This document shows positions 1-11,240 of a stretch of DNA of 64,000 nucleotides, piece by piece. This stretch comes from Przewalskia tangutica (lineage: Eukaryota; Streptophyta; Magnoliopsida; Solanales; Solanaceae), in assembly GCA_029844215.1 (NCBI GenBank), contig CM056721.1, forward strand, positions 138,475,254-138,539,253, written 5' to 3'. Below the pieces are notes generated by a model. That model was not told where the DNA came from. It searched no databases and saw only the letters and a program-made list of their open reading frames with translations. How positions within the stretch are numbered: position 1 is the first letter of the stretch; the number at the start of each line of letters is the position of its first letter. A program made the position numbers and the translations under genes.

Positions 1-2398
1 ACTCTATGTTTCACCGGTTTTGTACAAATAATGGCATGGTTTTTTGCTTCTCCTGCCCTCACACCTCACCACAAAATGGTAAATCTGAAAGAATCATACG
101 TACCATTAACAATATGATTCGCAACCTATTGATTCATGTCTCTCTCCCTCCTTTCTTCTGGGTATATGCTGCTAAAATGTCAGAATACATTCTAAATATT
201 CTTCCTACTAGCACTCTTCACAATATGACCCCTACCGAAATCCTCTACCATATAGTCCCCTCCAACGATCATCTACGGATTTTCGGTTGTCTGTGCTATC
301 CCAACCTCAGTTCTACCACTCCTCACAAGCTTGCTCCTAGGTCTACTCCCTGTGTCTTCCTAGGATTCCCGCCAAACCATAGGGGCTATCTATGCTATGA
401 CTTGTAGACTCGTCAAATCCACATATCTCATCACGTCACATTCGACGAGACCACATTCCCGTTTTCGAATCTTTCAAAATTCCAAAAACCGGACTACTCA
501 TTTCTTGACGAGCCTGCGATCTCTCCCCTCATCCTCGAACAGCTCGCGTCCTCTGTTCCGTCGTCAGAGCCGCGACGCCTGATTTCTAGTGAGCAATCTT
601 CAGGAATACCGTCGACAGCGCCGCGACCCTGTGTTGAGGCGCCGCGGCACCCAAACTTCAGAGAAGCCTGTCAACCTTCTAGCGCCGCGACACTCGATCC
701 AGGAGCCGCGGATCCTCCGACGACTTCACCCCCACCTTATCCTTATTCGACTTTACCCACCGTCTCAGACACCACTCCTCCACCCACTGTCCCTACTCAT
801 CCAATGGAAACTCGTTCAAAATATGGAATCTTCAAATCTAAAGTCCATTTCAACTTGTCTGCCCAAACCATCTCTCCACTTCCAAAAAACCCAAAATTGG
901 TCAAACAAGACTCTAATTGGAATGCGGCTATGTATGAGGAATTCAATACTTTAACTAAACAGCACACGTGGGATCTAGTACCTAGACCTGATGGGGTGAA
1001 TGTAATTCGATGTATGTGGCTTTTTCGTCACAAGTTCAGAGATAATGGGGATCTTGAGAGGTATAAGGCCCGTCTTGTGGCTAATGACATAAATCAACAT
1101 GAGGGCATTGATTGTGGAGAGACCTTCAGCCCGGTTGTCAAACCGGCTACTATTCACACAGTTTTGAGCATTGTCATGGGCAAACACTGGCCGATCCATC
1201 AACTTGATGTGAAGAATACATTCTTACATGGGGATCTGAGAGAAAGCGATGTACACATGCATCACCGGGTTCACCCATCCAGTGATCCTCACTATGTGTG
1301 TCATCTCCGTAAGTCACTATATGGCCTGAAACAGGCTCCCCGTGCGTGGTATGATCACTTTGTCAGGTATATCTTGCAGATTGAGTTTGTATGCAGCAAG
1401 AGTGATACATCACTCTTCATTTTTCATTGAGGTAGTAGCACTGCTTACTTATTCTCAGACGTGGATGATATTGTTACATCGCCTCTCGGATAGATTAAAA
1501 ATGAGATTATTGCCTTGCTTAAGTCCGAATTTGCAATGACTGAATTGGGAAAGCTGAGTTATTTCTTGGGAATATCAGTGACCAGGTCTGCCAATCACAT
1601 GTTCTTGTGTCAGCGTAAGTATGCAGAGGAGATATTGTACAGAGCTAAGATGGAAAATTGCAAAGTTATGCCTACTCCAGTCGATTCGAAATCTAAACTC
1701 AGTGTTATGGATGGTGCTCCAGTCTCTGATCCTACTCTGTATAGGAGCCTTGCAGGTGCACTTCAGTATCACACATTTACCAGGACAGACATAACTTATG
1801 ATTTTCAGCAGGTGTGCTTATTCATGCATGCCCCCATGGAGTCTCATTTCACTGCTCTTAAGCGTATCATTCGATACATCAAGGGTACCCTTGATTATGA
1901 TTTTCACCTATACCCCTCTGCGCCAAACAGGTTGCTCTCATATAAGGATACAGATTGGGCAGGGTGTCCGAACACGCGACACTCCACCTCCGCCTTTTGT
2001 GTTTTCTTTGGAGATAATCTGATTTCTTGGTCTGCCAAGCGACATGCTACCCTATCTAGATTCAGTGTCGATGCTGAGTACAGAGGCGTTGCAAATGTAG
2101 TAGCTGAGATTTGTTGGCTCAGAAACTTACTGTTAGAACTTCAGTGTCCTTTGCGTCAGACATCTATTGTATCGTGATAACATCTCTCATCTATTTGTCT
2201 CATAATCGGTTCAAAGATCGAACCAAGCACATTGAGATAGACCTACACTTTGTTCGTGAGAAAGTTGCTCTAGGCCATGTCAGAGTGTTGCATGTTTCAT
2301 TATCCTATCAGTATGCAGACATATTTACCAAAGGACTTCCCAGACAGTTGTTTCTTGACTTCAGATCTCAGCGTTCGACCTCCTCCCGCTCCGACTGA
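1..2398 (+). pseudogene. Ty1/copia element A: integrase-RT-RNase H remnant
   Basis: Degenerate 3' half of a Ty1/copia polyprotein, cut by the window's left edge. The end of the integrase core lies at about 6-407 (HTSPQNGKSER, with the catalytic-type Glu). A Ser/Pro-rich linker with GC-rich words lies at about 410-800. Reverse transcriptase runs from about 804 to 2000 (FLHGDL, GLKQAPRAWY, and VDDIV where LYVDD is expected). RNase H runs from about 2040 to 2398 (DAEYRGVANV, ADIFTKGLP). The reading frame changes near 400, 800, 1430-1510 and 2130-2200, so no polyprotein can be made. The short LTR just downstream and the domain order PR-INT-RT-RH suggest the Ale/Retrofit type; that lineage call is inference. 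Confidence 0.9.
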
Positions 2399-2403
2399 TG
2401 GGG

Positions 2404-2609
2404 TGTGTAAACGTGTAAATATAGGAAACAATATATTCCCTACCCATAATTAGAATATTTCCATATATTGTGTAACTATAATTATGATAAGACTAGGATT
2501 CATCTTTTGTATAGGCTTAGGATTCCTATTGTATAAGGGATGAATATTGTACTCTATATATACCTTGATATTAATGAAAGACTCCTTGGGAGATTAATAT
2601 CATCTAACA
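2404..2609 (+). repeat. 3' LTR of copia element A
   Basis: An approximately 206-bp AT-rich LTR that starts with TGTGTAAACG six bases after the pol stop codon and ends ...CATCTAACA. It holds a TATA-like stretch (CTATATATACC, near 2554) and an AATGAAAG poly(A)-like signal. Its size and position match the short LTR of copia D (54649-54857). No 5' LTR lies in the window, so the outer limit rests on the TG...CA ends alone. Confidence 0.75.
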
Positions 2610-2816
2610 GTAATCAAACCCATTAGTTAGTAACATTAAAAAATAATGAAACATAAAACTTAAAACTAAAAGTTACTTCTAAATTGTGGAGTAGTATTTT
2701 CTTTTTAATGCCAATCTAGACTAAGAAACTCTTATCAAGAAGAAGAAAATGAATAGAGAAAAAGGAATCAAATACTAAATGTACTTAAAATACAATAACG
2801 TACTATGTAATCTCAT

Positions 2817-2910
2817 AAGTGGTGTCTGGAAGAGTAAGATGTATGTATACCTTATACTTTTGTGAGGTAGAGAGATAGCTTTCGATAGACCTTTAACTCA
2901 AAAGAAGTAA
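2817..2910 (-). repeat. SINE fragment (3' body)
   Basis: Read on the minus strand this resembles the Solanaceae SINE body that contains a 'gagccgagggtctatcggaaac'-type segment. The same module occurs on the plus strand at about 31517-31620 and on the minus strand at about 54858-54925. It is degenerate and has no visible TSD. The rest of 2610-3250 is AT-rich and shows nothing else I recognise. Confidence 0.55.
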
Positions 2911-3250
2911 TCAAAGTATGACAAAAAGGGAAATATCGACAACAAAATAATAAGATAAACAGAGCAAATGAAGCAACACATAGTACTAAAAAGTAAAGAT
3001 TAAGCTACTACACAAATACTAACTAAATGCACTTAAAATGAAAAAAAAAGAAGTTTATGTAGTATGCAAAAGATTTTGCAGCAAATTCATAAATGAGCTG
3101 CCCTCTTATCTATTTGCATGACTGGACCAAATATCAGGAGACTAAATGATAAATGAATAAATAAAACACACACAAAAAAAATAATTTTCAAGCTACTATT
3201 GACGGTTTAATATCTCAGCTAATTAAAGAGTTCATGAGAAAAAAAGAGTG

Positions 3251-3322
3251 AGGGCCCAACCGGGTTCGAACCGGTGACCTCTTGATCTGCAGTCAAATGC
3301 TCTACCACTGAGCTATGGACCC
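3251..3322 (-). tRNA. trnC-GCA: tRNA-Cys (anticodon GCA)
   Basis: A 72-nt cloverleaf with no intron, decoding UGC/UGU in cytosolic translation. The acceptor stem pairs GGGTCCA with TGGGCCC (one G-U) and is followed by discriminator U. The D arm is GCTC/GAGC. The anticodon stem TTTGA/TCAAG encloses loop CTGCAGA with anticodon GCA at 3290-3288. The T arm is ACCGG/CCGGT around TTCGAAC. The internal box B, GGTTCGAACCC, is perfect, and CCA is not encoded, as expected for a nuclear gene. All stems are intact, so it is probably functional. It differs from the plastid trnC sequence I recall. Upstream (plus-strand right side) is AT-rich, and a downstream T-run for Pol III termination is not clear. Confidence 0.97.
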
Positions 3323-3575
3323 AATTGATTTAAGTCCTTCTTCTTTATTAACTTCTGTATATTAGACTCACTTGTTGTGCAAAACGTGGGACAAGCATTG
3401 GTCTATTCGTATATGTTCTTTCAAAGAAAGTACTAAAGATGTTACTTAAATCTGGAATAATAAGCTTGTCTTCCTCTTCTTCTCTCTAATAGGTTCTTCT
3501 CAGTTTTGTCAATTTTCTTTATGCAATTTTCAAACTTTCAGCCATAAGTGTACGTGTTTGGACGTATTGTAGAAC

Positions 3576-3810
3576 TCAGTGGCGGAACTAGGATTTTTAC
3601 TAAGGGGCACGTTTGATCGGTATCATGACCTGGGACCCGAAGAGCATGTTAAACCCGCCAACAAAGCCCTTCTTTTTTTCACATTAAAATTTTGTAAAAG
3701 TGAACACACGATGAAGTCGAAGGGGGTTCAACATCTACTAAATATACATAAAAATAATTCTAGTCATGTATAAACAGTGTAATTTTTCGCCGAAGGGGGT
3801 AGAACCTTGG
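3576..3810. mobile_element. MITE-like fragment beginning AGTGGCGGAACTAGG
   Basis: The left end resembles the 'CAGTGGCGGAGCCAGGATTTT' terminus of a common Solanaceae non-autonomous DNA transposon. The interior includes the 'cgaagggggt' segment that often accompanies it. The opposite 'ccgccactg' end is missing, so the copy is truncated or decayed and no TSD can be assigned. 3811-3987 shows nothing I recognise. Confidence 0.45.
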
Positions 3811-3995
3811 GAGAAACAGATCTAAACAATTCACACCATAGTCGATAGTCGGATCTAAATCGATTCCAAAATAGTACCTTACGATGTAGCGGTAATCCGA
3901 TAATTTTTTTATTTCAATAATTGCTCAATACCGTCTGATTTTTCTTAACAATAATTAGTTAAGCAAGAATAACTATACAATTGTGTATGAGAGAG

Positions 3996-4703
3996 TAGGG
4001 GTGAGCACTGGTACATGGTACCCAAATATCCGATCGGAACCGACACTAACGGGTAGGTTTCGGTAGATATATTATAATAGCGGGTAGGGTCCGGGTAGTA
4101 AAATTATGAATCGATCAATGTCGTATCCGATTCCGATTCCGACAAATAGAGACAGAGTACCCGGACCCGGAACCTGTGAAATATTAAATATTTTTACTTT
4201 TTAAATTTCATTATTTTTTAGTTAAAAAAAAGGTCATACCATTTATGGGCGTTTATTTAATTTTTTTAGCATCCCTTGTTTCTTTACAAGATGTATTTTT
4301 GTTTATGTTTATTTGGAGTTTTGTAATGAATGAATCAATATCAGATATATCTTTGGTCTTGTGTTTTCTTTCATATAATGAATTAGATTTGTCTTGGAAC
4401 GTTTATTTTTGTTTATTTGAACTTTATTTTGGAATGTTTTCTTTCATATAATGAATGAATCAGTATCAGATTAAGGAACACTTCGGATGAGACTACTACA
4501 TGTGATAATCAGATATATCTCTTTAAGTAATATAAAAATTTACAGGGTATCCGGGAATCTACCCAGAACTGCAGGGTCTGGGTAGGTTTCGGGTAATGAT
4601 TGCTATGGGTAGGTTCTGAATAGTAAATTTAGGAACCGATCTTTTACTGGGTAGGGTCCGGGTAGTTCAAAAAAGTTAGGGTATCCGGACCCGCTCACCC
4701 CTA
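3996..4703. mobile_element. Non-autonomous hAT-like element, 708 bp
   Basis: The terminal inverted repeats are TAGGGGTGAGC at 3996-4006 and GCTCACCCCTA at 4693-4703. A perfect 8-bp TSD, TGAGAGAG, lies at 3988-3995 and 4704-4711. An 8-bp TSD with TAGGGGTG-type termini is the mark of the hAT superfamily. The interior carries several copies of the word GGGTAGG(G/T)T(C/T)CGGGTAG near both ends, like the subterminal repeats bound by hAT transposases. No transposase coding is present; the longest ORF, 68 aa, is low-complexity. It would depend on a transposase from elsewhere. Confidence 0.88.
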
Positions 4704-4711
4704 TGAGAGAG

Positions 4712-5948
4712 TGTTGAGTGTATTTTATACACTCTTTCGAGTCCTTTTTAGTTAAGCATTTTCCTTATTTTCGTTGTGTTTAGTATAGAATTAGGTTATT
4801 TTTCTTTCTTTTGAGTCACAGCGGTCCTAAAGAAGAAAATACGTAATCAAGGATGACATTGCCGATATTGAGGATGGAAATACGCAACATGAGCCCAAGT
4901 AATCAACCAAGGAAAGCCATGAGAAGAATGGAAGAAAACATGAAAAATCTAGAAAATCGAGCACAGCGCCGTGGCGCCAAAATGCAGGGTCACGACGCTG
5001 AAAGCCTGAGAGCTGCGATTAATCGTGGCCGTGGCGCCACTGAAACCACGCGGCGCGGGATTTCCAGTTTTGGGCCAAATTTGACGAGGGTAAAAGGGTC
5101 TGAAATGTGATTTTTCTCAGATATAAAAACTCTTAACCCTGTCATTATTGTGAGATACTTTGGAGGAGGCAAGAATTGGAGCAAACACAAGATTGGAGAC
5201 GACTTGTTCAAGTGTTTTTTCTTCTCTTTTATTTTTATTCAATTTATGTTGGATTGTAATTTAGTTTTTGACATGACAATGTTTAGGAGCTAATTATTTT
5301 AGTAGGATTTTCCGTCGAATCTTCTTGAAACTCTTTCATATAGTTAATGCATAGTGATCTTCAATTGATAAGATCTATTCAACTTATTATGATTGTATGA
5401 TAATTAACTGATCACTAATTGTCATAACTTATATGATTTCAATTCAGGATCTGAAAAAAGAGATTTGAATATGCTATAGTTGTTAGACATAGGTTAAAAT
5501 CGTGGACGAAATTACCCCGATATTTGTGTAGTATTTAAGGTTGTTGTTCTTAATCCTCCTGTGTGGTAAAATCTATCATAGAAATATAGAATATTTCTGC
5601 ATAAGTTGAGTTTTTATATGTTCTAATCGAAATGTAGAACACGTTAGTTAACCTGCTATCTTAATAAGAAGAAGAAGAGCCATTAGTGTTGCATTAACAA
5701 GTCAAAGAGTGGATGGTTGAGGAGATTGGAAACCCTAACTGTTTAAAACTCAAAGTATTGTCAATCTTAGTTTAATTCCTATAAATCTTAGTTTAAACTC
5801 CAAACAAAAGAACAGTTACCAAATAGATAACATAAAGTAGATATTCGGTAATTGATAAACCAGTCTCTGTGGATAATAACTCGGTATTACAGACTATATT
5901 ACTTGAGCGATACGTACACTTGTGTTAGCACACATAAATATCACAACA
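4712..5948 (+). repeat. 5' LTR of Athila element 1
   Basis: A 1237-bp LTR starting TGTTGAGTG and ending ATCACAACA. It carries a GC-rich block at about 4968-5065 containing GCGCCGTGGCGCC. It aligns along its length with 7951-9197. Small ORFs inside (4853-5110, for example) are conserved only because the LTR is, and look non-coding. Confidence 0.93.
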
Positions 5949-5955
5949 AAGTTTT

Positions 5956-5973
5956 TGGCGCCTTTGCCGGGGA
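5956..5973 (+). promoter_or_regulatory. Primer binding site, tRNA-Asp type
   Basis: TGGCGCCTTTGCCGGGGA lies 7 nt after the LTR end. It is complementary to the 3' end of plant tRNA-Asp apart from one base: the expected CGTT reads CTTT. The two minus-strand Athila copies carry TGGCGCCGTTGTCGGGGA instead. Confidence 0.9.
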
Positions 5974-6106
5974 CTGGCGTATTATCAATATCAAATTATC
6001 TAATCTTATTTCTAATTTGGTTTTTATTTTTATTTTTTTTAAAAAAAACACATTTGTGCCTTGCTCTGTTTGTCTTATTGTTGATCAACCTCAGGGAACT
6101 TTGTTT

Positions 6107-6778
6107 TATGCGAAGCAGACACACTTGTACCTCTGAATCCGGAGATTGAGAAAGCTTGCAAACAGAACAGGAAGAATAAAAGAATTGCTGACTTGCTAGC
6201 AATGGAGAATCAACAAAACAACAATGGTTTGAATGAAGGTGCAGACCTGATAGAGCGAGTCCAGCATCCTGCAAAGAGGAGCTTGATGGACTACATCTTA
6301 CCAACAGTCACAGGAGTACAAACGTGCATCAGGCTACCAGTTGTGGAAGCCAACAACTTTGAAATCAAGCCAGCAATCCTGCACATGATCCAGAGCACAG
6401 TCCAGTTTGGGGGTTTGCCCATAGAAGATCCACATATGCATTTAGCAAATTTCCTGGAGTTGTGCGCTACCTTTAAATATAATGGCGTTACTGATGATGC
6501 CATTATATTGAGACTCTTCCATTTTTCATTCAGGGACAGAGCAATGAGCTGACTGAACTCACTTCAAGTGAACTCCATCACCACATGGCAAGACTTAGCA
6601 CAAAAGTTCTTTGCCAAATTCTTCCCCCCATCAAAGGCAGCAAAGTTAAGGGGAGAGTTGAATAATTTTTATCAGCTAGATGGAGAGTCACTATATGATG
6701 CATGAGAGCGGTTCAACTTTGGAGCACCGCCACAATATCCACCTTTCGAGCCAAGCAATCCACCTCCCAGACCTCCAT
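6107..6778 (+). pseudogene. Athila gag remnant
   Basis: Starts at the MRSR-type gag N-terminus (ATG at 6107) but shifts frame within about 15 codons. The main frame resumes and reads through a PEIEKAC-like segment and then the Athila gag core (GVQTCIRLP, NFEIKPAIL, FLELCATFKYNGVTDD, near 6310-6510). In-frame TGA codons stand where Trp is conserved, at about 6549 and near 6702. After a short Pro-rich tail the reading stops, and everything from gag's C-terminus through pol is missing. It cannot make capsid protein. Confidence 0.88.
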
Positions 6779-7936
6779 TTTGACCGTTGTGGTGTGTACG
6801 TAAGTTGTTCCTTTATTCTTAGTCTTCACACATTGGGGACAATGTGTCAATTAAGTTTAGGGGGGGTCTTACTTTGTTTTATTGTTTGTCTTTTTATTTG
6901 TCTTATGCGTTTTTGTGAGTCTAATTTTTTTTATGAATCATGTATGTCGTAGTTGCTAAAGATACTGAGTGGATTAATTGAGATAATGTAATGAAATTGA
7001 AAGCTAAAATCTATGTGTTTGAGTTAGATATGTCAAAAATTCATGACATCTGATTAGTTGATATATTTGTGTTTAGCCTATGTGTTGTCAATTATGGAAA
7101 GAAAGGTTGAAAATGTCTAGAAAATCTGTTTACTTGTTATTTGAGGCGAAATAGTTAAGATGTACATGTTTAGGGAGATGATTCAGGCATTTCTTTGTTA
7201 GCCCTTCTGACCATTCATTACATACCCTGACATATATTGTATCACTAGTCGACCCCATTGAGCCAAAAAGAGTAGCTTTGTTTGACACCCTATGATTCCT
7301 TTGTCGTGTCATAAGTAAGAATGAAAAATATTTGAATGAGAAGTTTGAAGAAGAAATAAAAAAATGAGTGAAAACTTTTGATGCACCCAATGAAAAAAAA
7401 ATGTAAAAGCTTAAGTTTGGGGGTGCTTGTTATTTATAATATATCTCATTCTCTCAAATTAAAAGAGGGGGAAAATAGGTATGAGATTAAAAAGAAAATC
7501 AAAAAGAAGGAAAAAAAGAGTGAAGGAAAAATGCTTATGGTACGTAATTTGAACCTAAATGTCTACTTTTACCTATCCCTGCCTAAGCCTACATTACAAC
7601 CCTTGAAAGTCCTGATCATCTCTAATGTGTATGTCTAGTGGAGAATAGCAAGTAAACATGTCTATAGAATTTTGGAAAAGATGGAATGAAATTGACATGC
7701 ATAGGTTAGGTGTTTGTATTTTCAGTGATCATGACATAATTGAATTTGCAAAATATCTAACTTGAAATTCTAGATTGCTAAATATTTATGCTATGTATGT
7801 TCTAACATATTATCCCAGTTTTTGTCCATGATTTTGAGGAAGCATTGCTACCACTACTTGATCCACTTCATTGAGTCTTTTATTTGATTTTATTTTTGTT
7901 TTTGTTTAGTGTTTACTCGAGGGCGAGTAAAGTGTA
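6779..7936 (+). other. Athila 3' non-coding spacer
   Basis: Non-coding DNA between the former pol end and the PPT. It contains the 'cacattggggacaatgtgtcaattaagtt' type segment and two G-rich 'taagtttgggggtg' motifs (near 7410 and 7937). The first of these recurs, in reverse orientation, at the junction near 28640. No significant ORF is present. Confidence 0.75.
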
Positions 7937-7950
7937 AGTTTGGGGGTGTT
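7937..7950 (+). promoter_or_regulatory. Polypurine tract region of Athila 1
   Basis: AGTTTGGGGGTGTT lies immediately 5' of the 3' LTR start (TGTTGAGTG). This is the expected position of the plus-strand primer. Confidence 0.75.
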
Positions 7951-9197
7951 TGTTGAGTGTATTTTATATACTCTTTCGAGTCTTTTTTAGTTAAGTATTT
8001 TTCTTATTTTCGTTGTGTTTAGTATAAAATTAGGTTGTTTTTCTTTCTTTTGAGTCACAGCGGTCCTAAAGGAGGAAATACATAATCAAGGATGAAATGG
8101 CTGATATTAAGGATGGAAATGCGCAACATAATCCCAAGTAATCAACCAAGGAAGGCCATGAGAAGAATGGAAGAAAACATGAAAAATCTAGAAAATCGAG
8201 CACAGCGCCGTGGCGCCAAAATGCAGGGCCACGACGCTGAAAGTCCAGAAAAGCTGCAGTTAATCCGGCGCCGTGGCGCCAGCCTGCAGGGCCGAATTTG
8301 ACGAGGATAAAAGGGTCCGAAATGTGATTTTTCTCAGATATAAAAACCCTAAACTCTGTCATTTTTGTGAGATACTTTGGAGGAGGCAAGAATTGGAGCA
8401 AACATAAGATTGAAGACGACTTGTTCAAGTGCTTTTTCTTCTCTTTTATTTTTATTCAGTTTATGTTGGATTGTAATTTAGTTTTTGACATGACAATGTT
8501 TAGGAGCTAATTATTTTAGTAGGGTTTTTCGTCGAATCTTCTTGAAACTCTTTCATATAGTTAATGTATAGTGATTAATCTCTTCTTCAATTGTTAAGAT
8601 CTATTCAACTTTTTATGATTGTATGATAATTAACTGATCACTAATTGCCATAACTTATATGATTTCAAATTAGGATCTGAAAAGGGAGATTTGAATATGC
8701 TATAGTTGTTTAGACATAGGTTAAAATCGTGGACGAAAGTACCCCGATACTTGTGTAGTATTTAAGGTTATTGTTCTTAATCCTCCTGTGTGGTAAAATC
8801 TATCATAGAAATATAGAAGATTTCTGCATAAGGTTGAGTTTTTATATGTTCTAATCGGAATATAGAACATGTTAGTTAACCTGCTATCTTAATAAAAAGA
8901 TGAAGAGTCATTAGCGTTGCATTAACAAGTGAAAGAGTTGATGGTTGAGGAGATTGGAAACTCTATTCCCTTCATAACTGTTTAAAACCCAAAGTATTGT
9001 CAATCTTAGTTTAATTCATGCACTTAGTTATAAATCTTAATTTAAACTCCAAACAAAAGAACAGTTACCAAATAGATAATATAGATTAGATATTCGGTAA
9101 TTGATAAATCAGTCTCTGTGGACGATAGCTCGATCTTACAGACTATATTACTTGAGCGATACGTACACTTGCGTTAGCGCACAAAAATATCGCAACA
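7951..9197 (+). repeat. 3' LTR of Athila element 1
   Basis: A 1247-bp LTR ending ATCGCAACA and followed by the TSD GAGAG. It differs from the 5' copy by scattered substitutions and small indels, including a changed GC-rich block at about 8203-8290, so the insertion is not very recent. Confidence 0.93.
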
Positions 9198-9336
9198 GAG
9201 AGAAGTCAAAATAAGAAAAAGAGATTTCCTATGTTTCCCTTATCTTTATTTAAGTCAACAAGTTACAAAAACAAATCCTAAGATTATCAAAACCATAAAA
9301 CATATTTGAATAAATAATACAAAATGAAATTTGAAT

Positions 9337-9546
9337 TTAGTTGTAGTGTTTGAGGGCCTTATGTTGGAGCATCCCTTTGTAAAGAGCTTGCCAATTCAAG
9401 GGCATGGATTCAAAGCTCTTTGGATTATTTATCCTCTTTGAATTATGTTCAACATCTTCAGATTTGTCTAATTGGGGCCCAAACTTCACAACTTGATTGG
9501 AAAACGTCACCTTCTTCTTTTGTTGGTCTTTCTCTAATCCTGACAT
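9337..9546 (-). CDS. Putative small Lys-rich protein, 69 aa
   Basis: An unrecognised ORF from ATG 9546 to TAA 9337. The product is hydrophilic and basic at the N-terminus (DQQKKKVTF), with a C-terminal stretch PKSFESMPLNWQALYKGM that has the composition of a folded plant protein. It has no signal peptide or membrane segment. It could be a short intact gene or one exon of a longer one. Athila 1 inserted about 140 bp past its stop codon. The AT-rich DNA to the right (9547-9700) could be promoter. Family unknown. Confidence 0.4.
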   Translation of the reverse strand: MSGLEKDQQKKKVTFSNQVVKFGPQLDKSEDVEHNSKRINNPKSFESMPLNWQALYKGMLQHKALKHYN

Positions 9547-10272
9547 TCAAAATATATTCACCAAAATGTTATTTCTCAACAATCAATATATAAGTTTATA
9601 GTGAATTCAGAATTTGCATTTTACAAGTTCTAGATTTTAGTTCTTTGAAGTTTTTTGTTTCTTAGTAATTATTTTTAGTCCTTTGAAGTTGTTGAATATC
9701 AAATTCATAATTTATATATATATATATATATATTATTAAATGATATCTTTAAATAATATTTAAGCCAAAGCTATTAGATTCTATCGAATACTTACGGTAA
9801 ACATTATATTCGCCCCTACATGTAGGAAGTATAATTATGATTTCATTATTTCCTATTATTATTTTCTTATACTACGTACGACTAGAGGCGGAGACATGAC
9901 TAGAGACAAAGACACCTTTCTACAAAGGATATCATCGGACAATGGTTCACCTTGACTTATTTATATGAACACTAGCGTAACTTTAAAATAATATGAAGTG
10001 AATATCAATTCAGAACAAGTGACATTTTACCGTGATTATCTCCAATTGCCCTTAATCCCTACCTCTGCCCCATCCCCACAACCTCATCACCCCTGCTCCC
10101 CTACCTCCCTCACCTCATGTTCTGTCGTACCGTTTGTCTAAATTATATATAAATGTTTTTGAGATGATATTTTTTGCTTAAGTAAAAATTCTATCTATTT
10201 TCTAGGAAAACATCTTCATTCATATCAAACACACTATAAGTGTAAAATAAAAAATTTAAAGTTAAATTATAT
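9547..10272. other. Intergenic, AT-rich, with a (TA)n run
   Basis: Contains a pure TA dinucleotide run at about 9713-9733 and a C-rich stretch near 10050-10130. No other feature can be supported. Confidence 0.6.
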
Positions 10273-10548
10273 CTAAATATTGAACTGTATCATTTCTTTT
10301 AAAATGTAATAACAAAAAAGAAAGTGCATCACATAAATTAGGTTAATGAGAGTACATTCTATAGCGGAAATCGGGCCGATATTATTGCAAAATAAATAAA
10401 AAAGGGTCAGATATATACGAATTTCAAATTCTATCTTCTCCATGAAATCAGAAAGAAGGTGTTTATGGACTTTCAATGCAAGAAGGACAACACCTCCAGA
10501 AACTGCAAAAACAGCCATAATTCCAGCTCCCAATGATGAATTCTCCAT
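10273..10548 (-). CDS. Putative small membrane protein, first exon
   Basis: The ORF of 91 codons starts at ATG 10548. The first 43 residues look real: MENSSLGAG, then a hydrophobic segment (IMAVFAVSGGVVLLALKV, residues 10-27), then a basic amphipathic stretch ending KIEFEI. After residue 43 the composition becomes AT-driven. A donor-like GTATAT begins right after 10419, so coding probably ends there with an intron following. I found no convincing second exon to the left. The likely product is a small single-pass membrane protein of unknown function. The downstream 48 residues are doubtful. Confidence 0.45.
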   Translation of the reverse strand: MENSSLGAGIMAVFAVSGGVVLLALKVHKHLLSDFMEKIEFEIRIYLTLFYLFCNNIGPISAIECTLINLIYVMHFLFCYYILKEMIQFNI

Positions 10549-11240
10549 TTATCTTCTACTATATTTTTCATGCCTTTGTGTTTTATAAGTCATTGAGTAC
10601 TCTTAATTTATGTGATGACCTCAAATAACACAATTAACAACTACCCCTATATTTTGTTGTGGATTCTGAATCTTTTTATAACTAAAATTTAGCTATGTCC
10701 TAGAAATTGATTGGTCCCTTAATATACCAACTATTGACATTTTAAAATAATAATAATTTAGGAACGGACAAATTATGTTGTTAACGGTAGATTAGCATGA
10801 TTAACAAAAAAGTCTATTAGTTACTATCTATTTAATTAGCGATGAATTTCACTGTTAATTCCTAATTTTTTGTGGTGGTGATGATCAATAATAAGTTTTC
10901 TGAAATGATAGTAGCGGACGAAACCCCCCTCAATTTTCTTATTTCCTTACAAAATAATGTGTAGGATAAGGGTATGGACTAGTTAGAGACGTATCTTATG
11001 TCTTACGTTATAAATCTGTCTCCCGAGTCACATGTATCCATGTCATTATAAGTATGAGCTAGGTTTGACCTTATTGGCTAACGACAAAGACTTTCCCGTA
11101 TGTGGACTTTTTTTCAATTTCATCAAAACTCAAAATTAATCTAGCTGGGAAGAATGTCACTAGAAAAAAGTACAAGTATTGATTCTCCAAATAAGGCCAT
11201 TATCCTAAATATTAAACCAAAAAATTTGTCCAATTACAAT
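10549..11240. other. Intergenic, nothing recognised
   Basis: AT-rich DNA between the putative membrane-protein exon and the copia fragment. No ORF, RNA gene or transposon end could be identified. Confidence 0.6.

Larger units (their letters stand above)
4712..9197 (+). mobile_element. Athila-type Ty3/gypsy element 1, complete ends, pol deleted
   Basis: Two near-identical direct repeats of about 1.24 kb flank 2.0 kb of internal DNA, with a 5-bp TSD GAGAG at 4707-4711 and 9198-9202. A tRNA-Asp type primer binding site follows the 5' LTR and a polypurine tract precedes the 3' LTR. The interior retains a broken gag. Protease, RT, RNase H and integrase are gone, and the gag remnant joins directly to the 3' non-coding spacer typical of Athila. 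Autonomous Athila elements are more than twice this length, so this copy is a deletion derivative that could move only with proteins from elsewhere. It inserted at the edge of the hAT element's TSD. Confidence 0.93.

Noticed and set aside
4245..4451. 68-codon hydrophobic ORF inside the hAT element, considered as transposase
   Set aside because: Low-complexity Phe/Leu/Ser peptide from T-rich DNA; no hAT dimerisation or catalytic motif.
5996..6304. Minus-strand ORF of 102 codons over Athila gag
   Set aside because: Antisense shadow of the gag remnant; Lys/Asn run from a poly-A/T stretch.
10050..10130. C-rich stretch as a promoter or i-motif
   Set aside because: Short, irregular C tracts in otherwise plain intergenic DNA; no gene is placed to use it.
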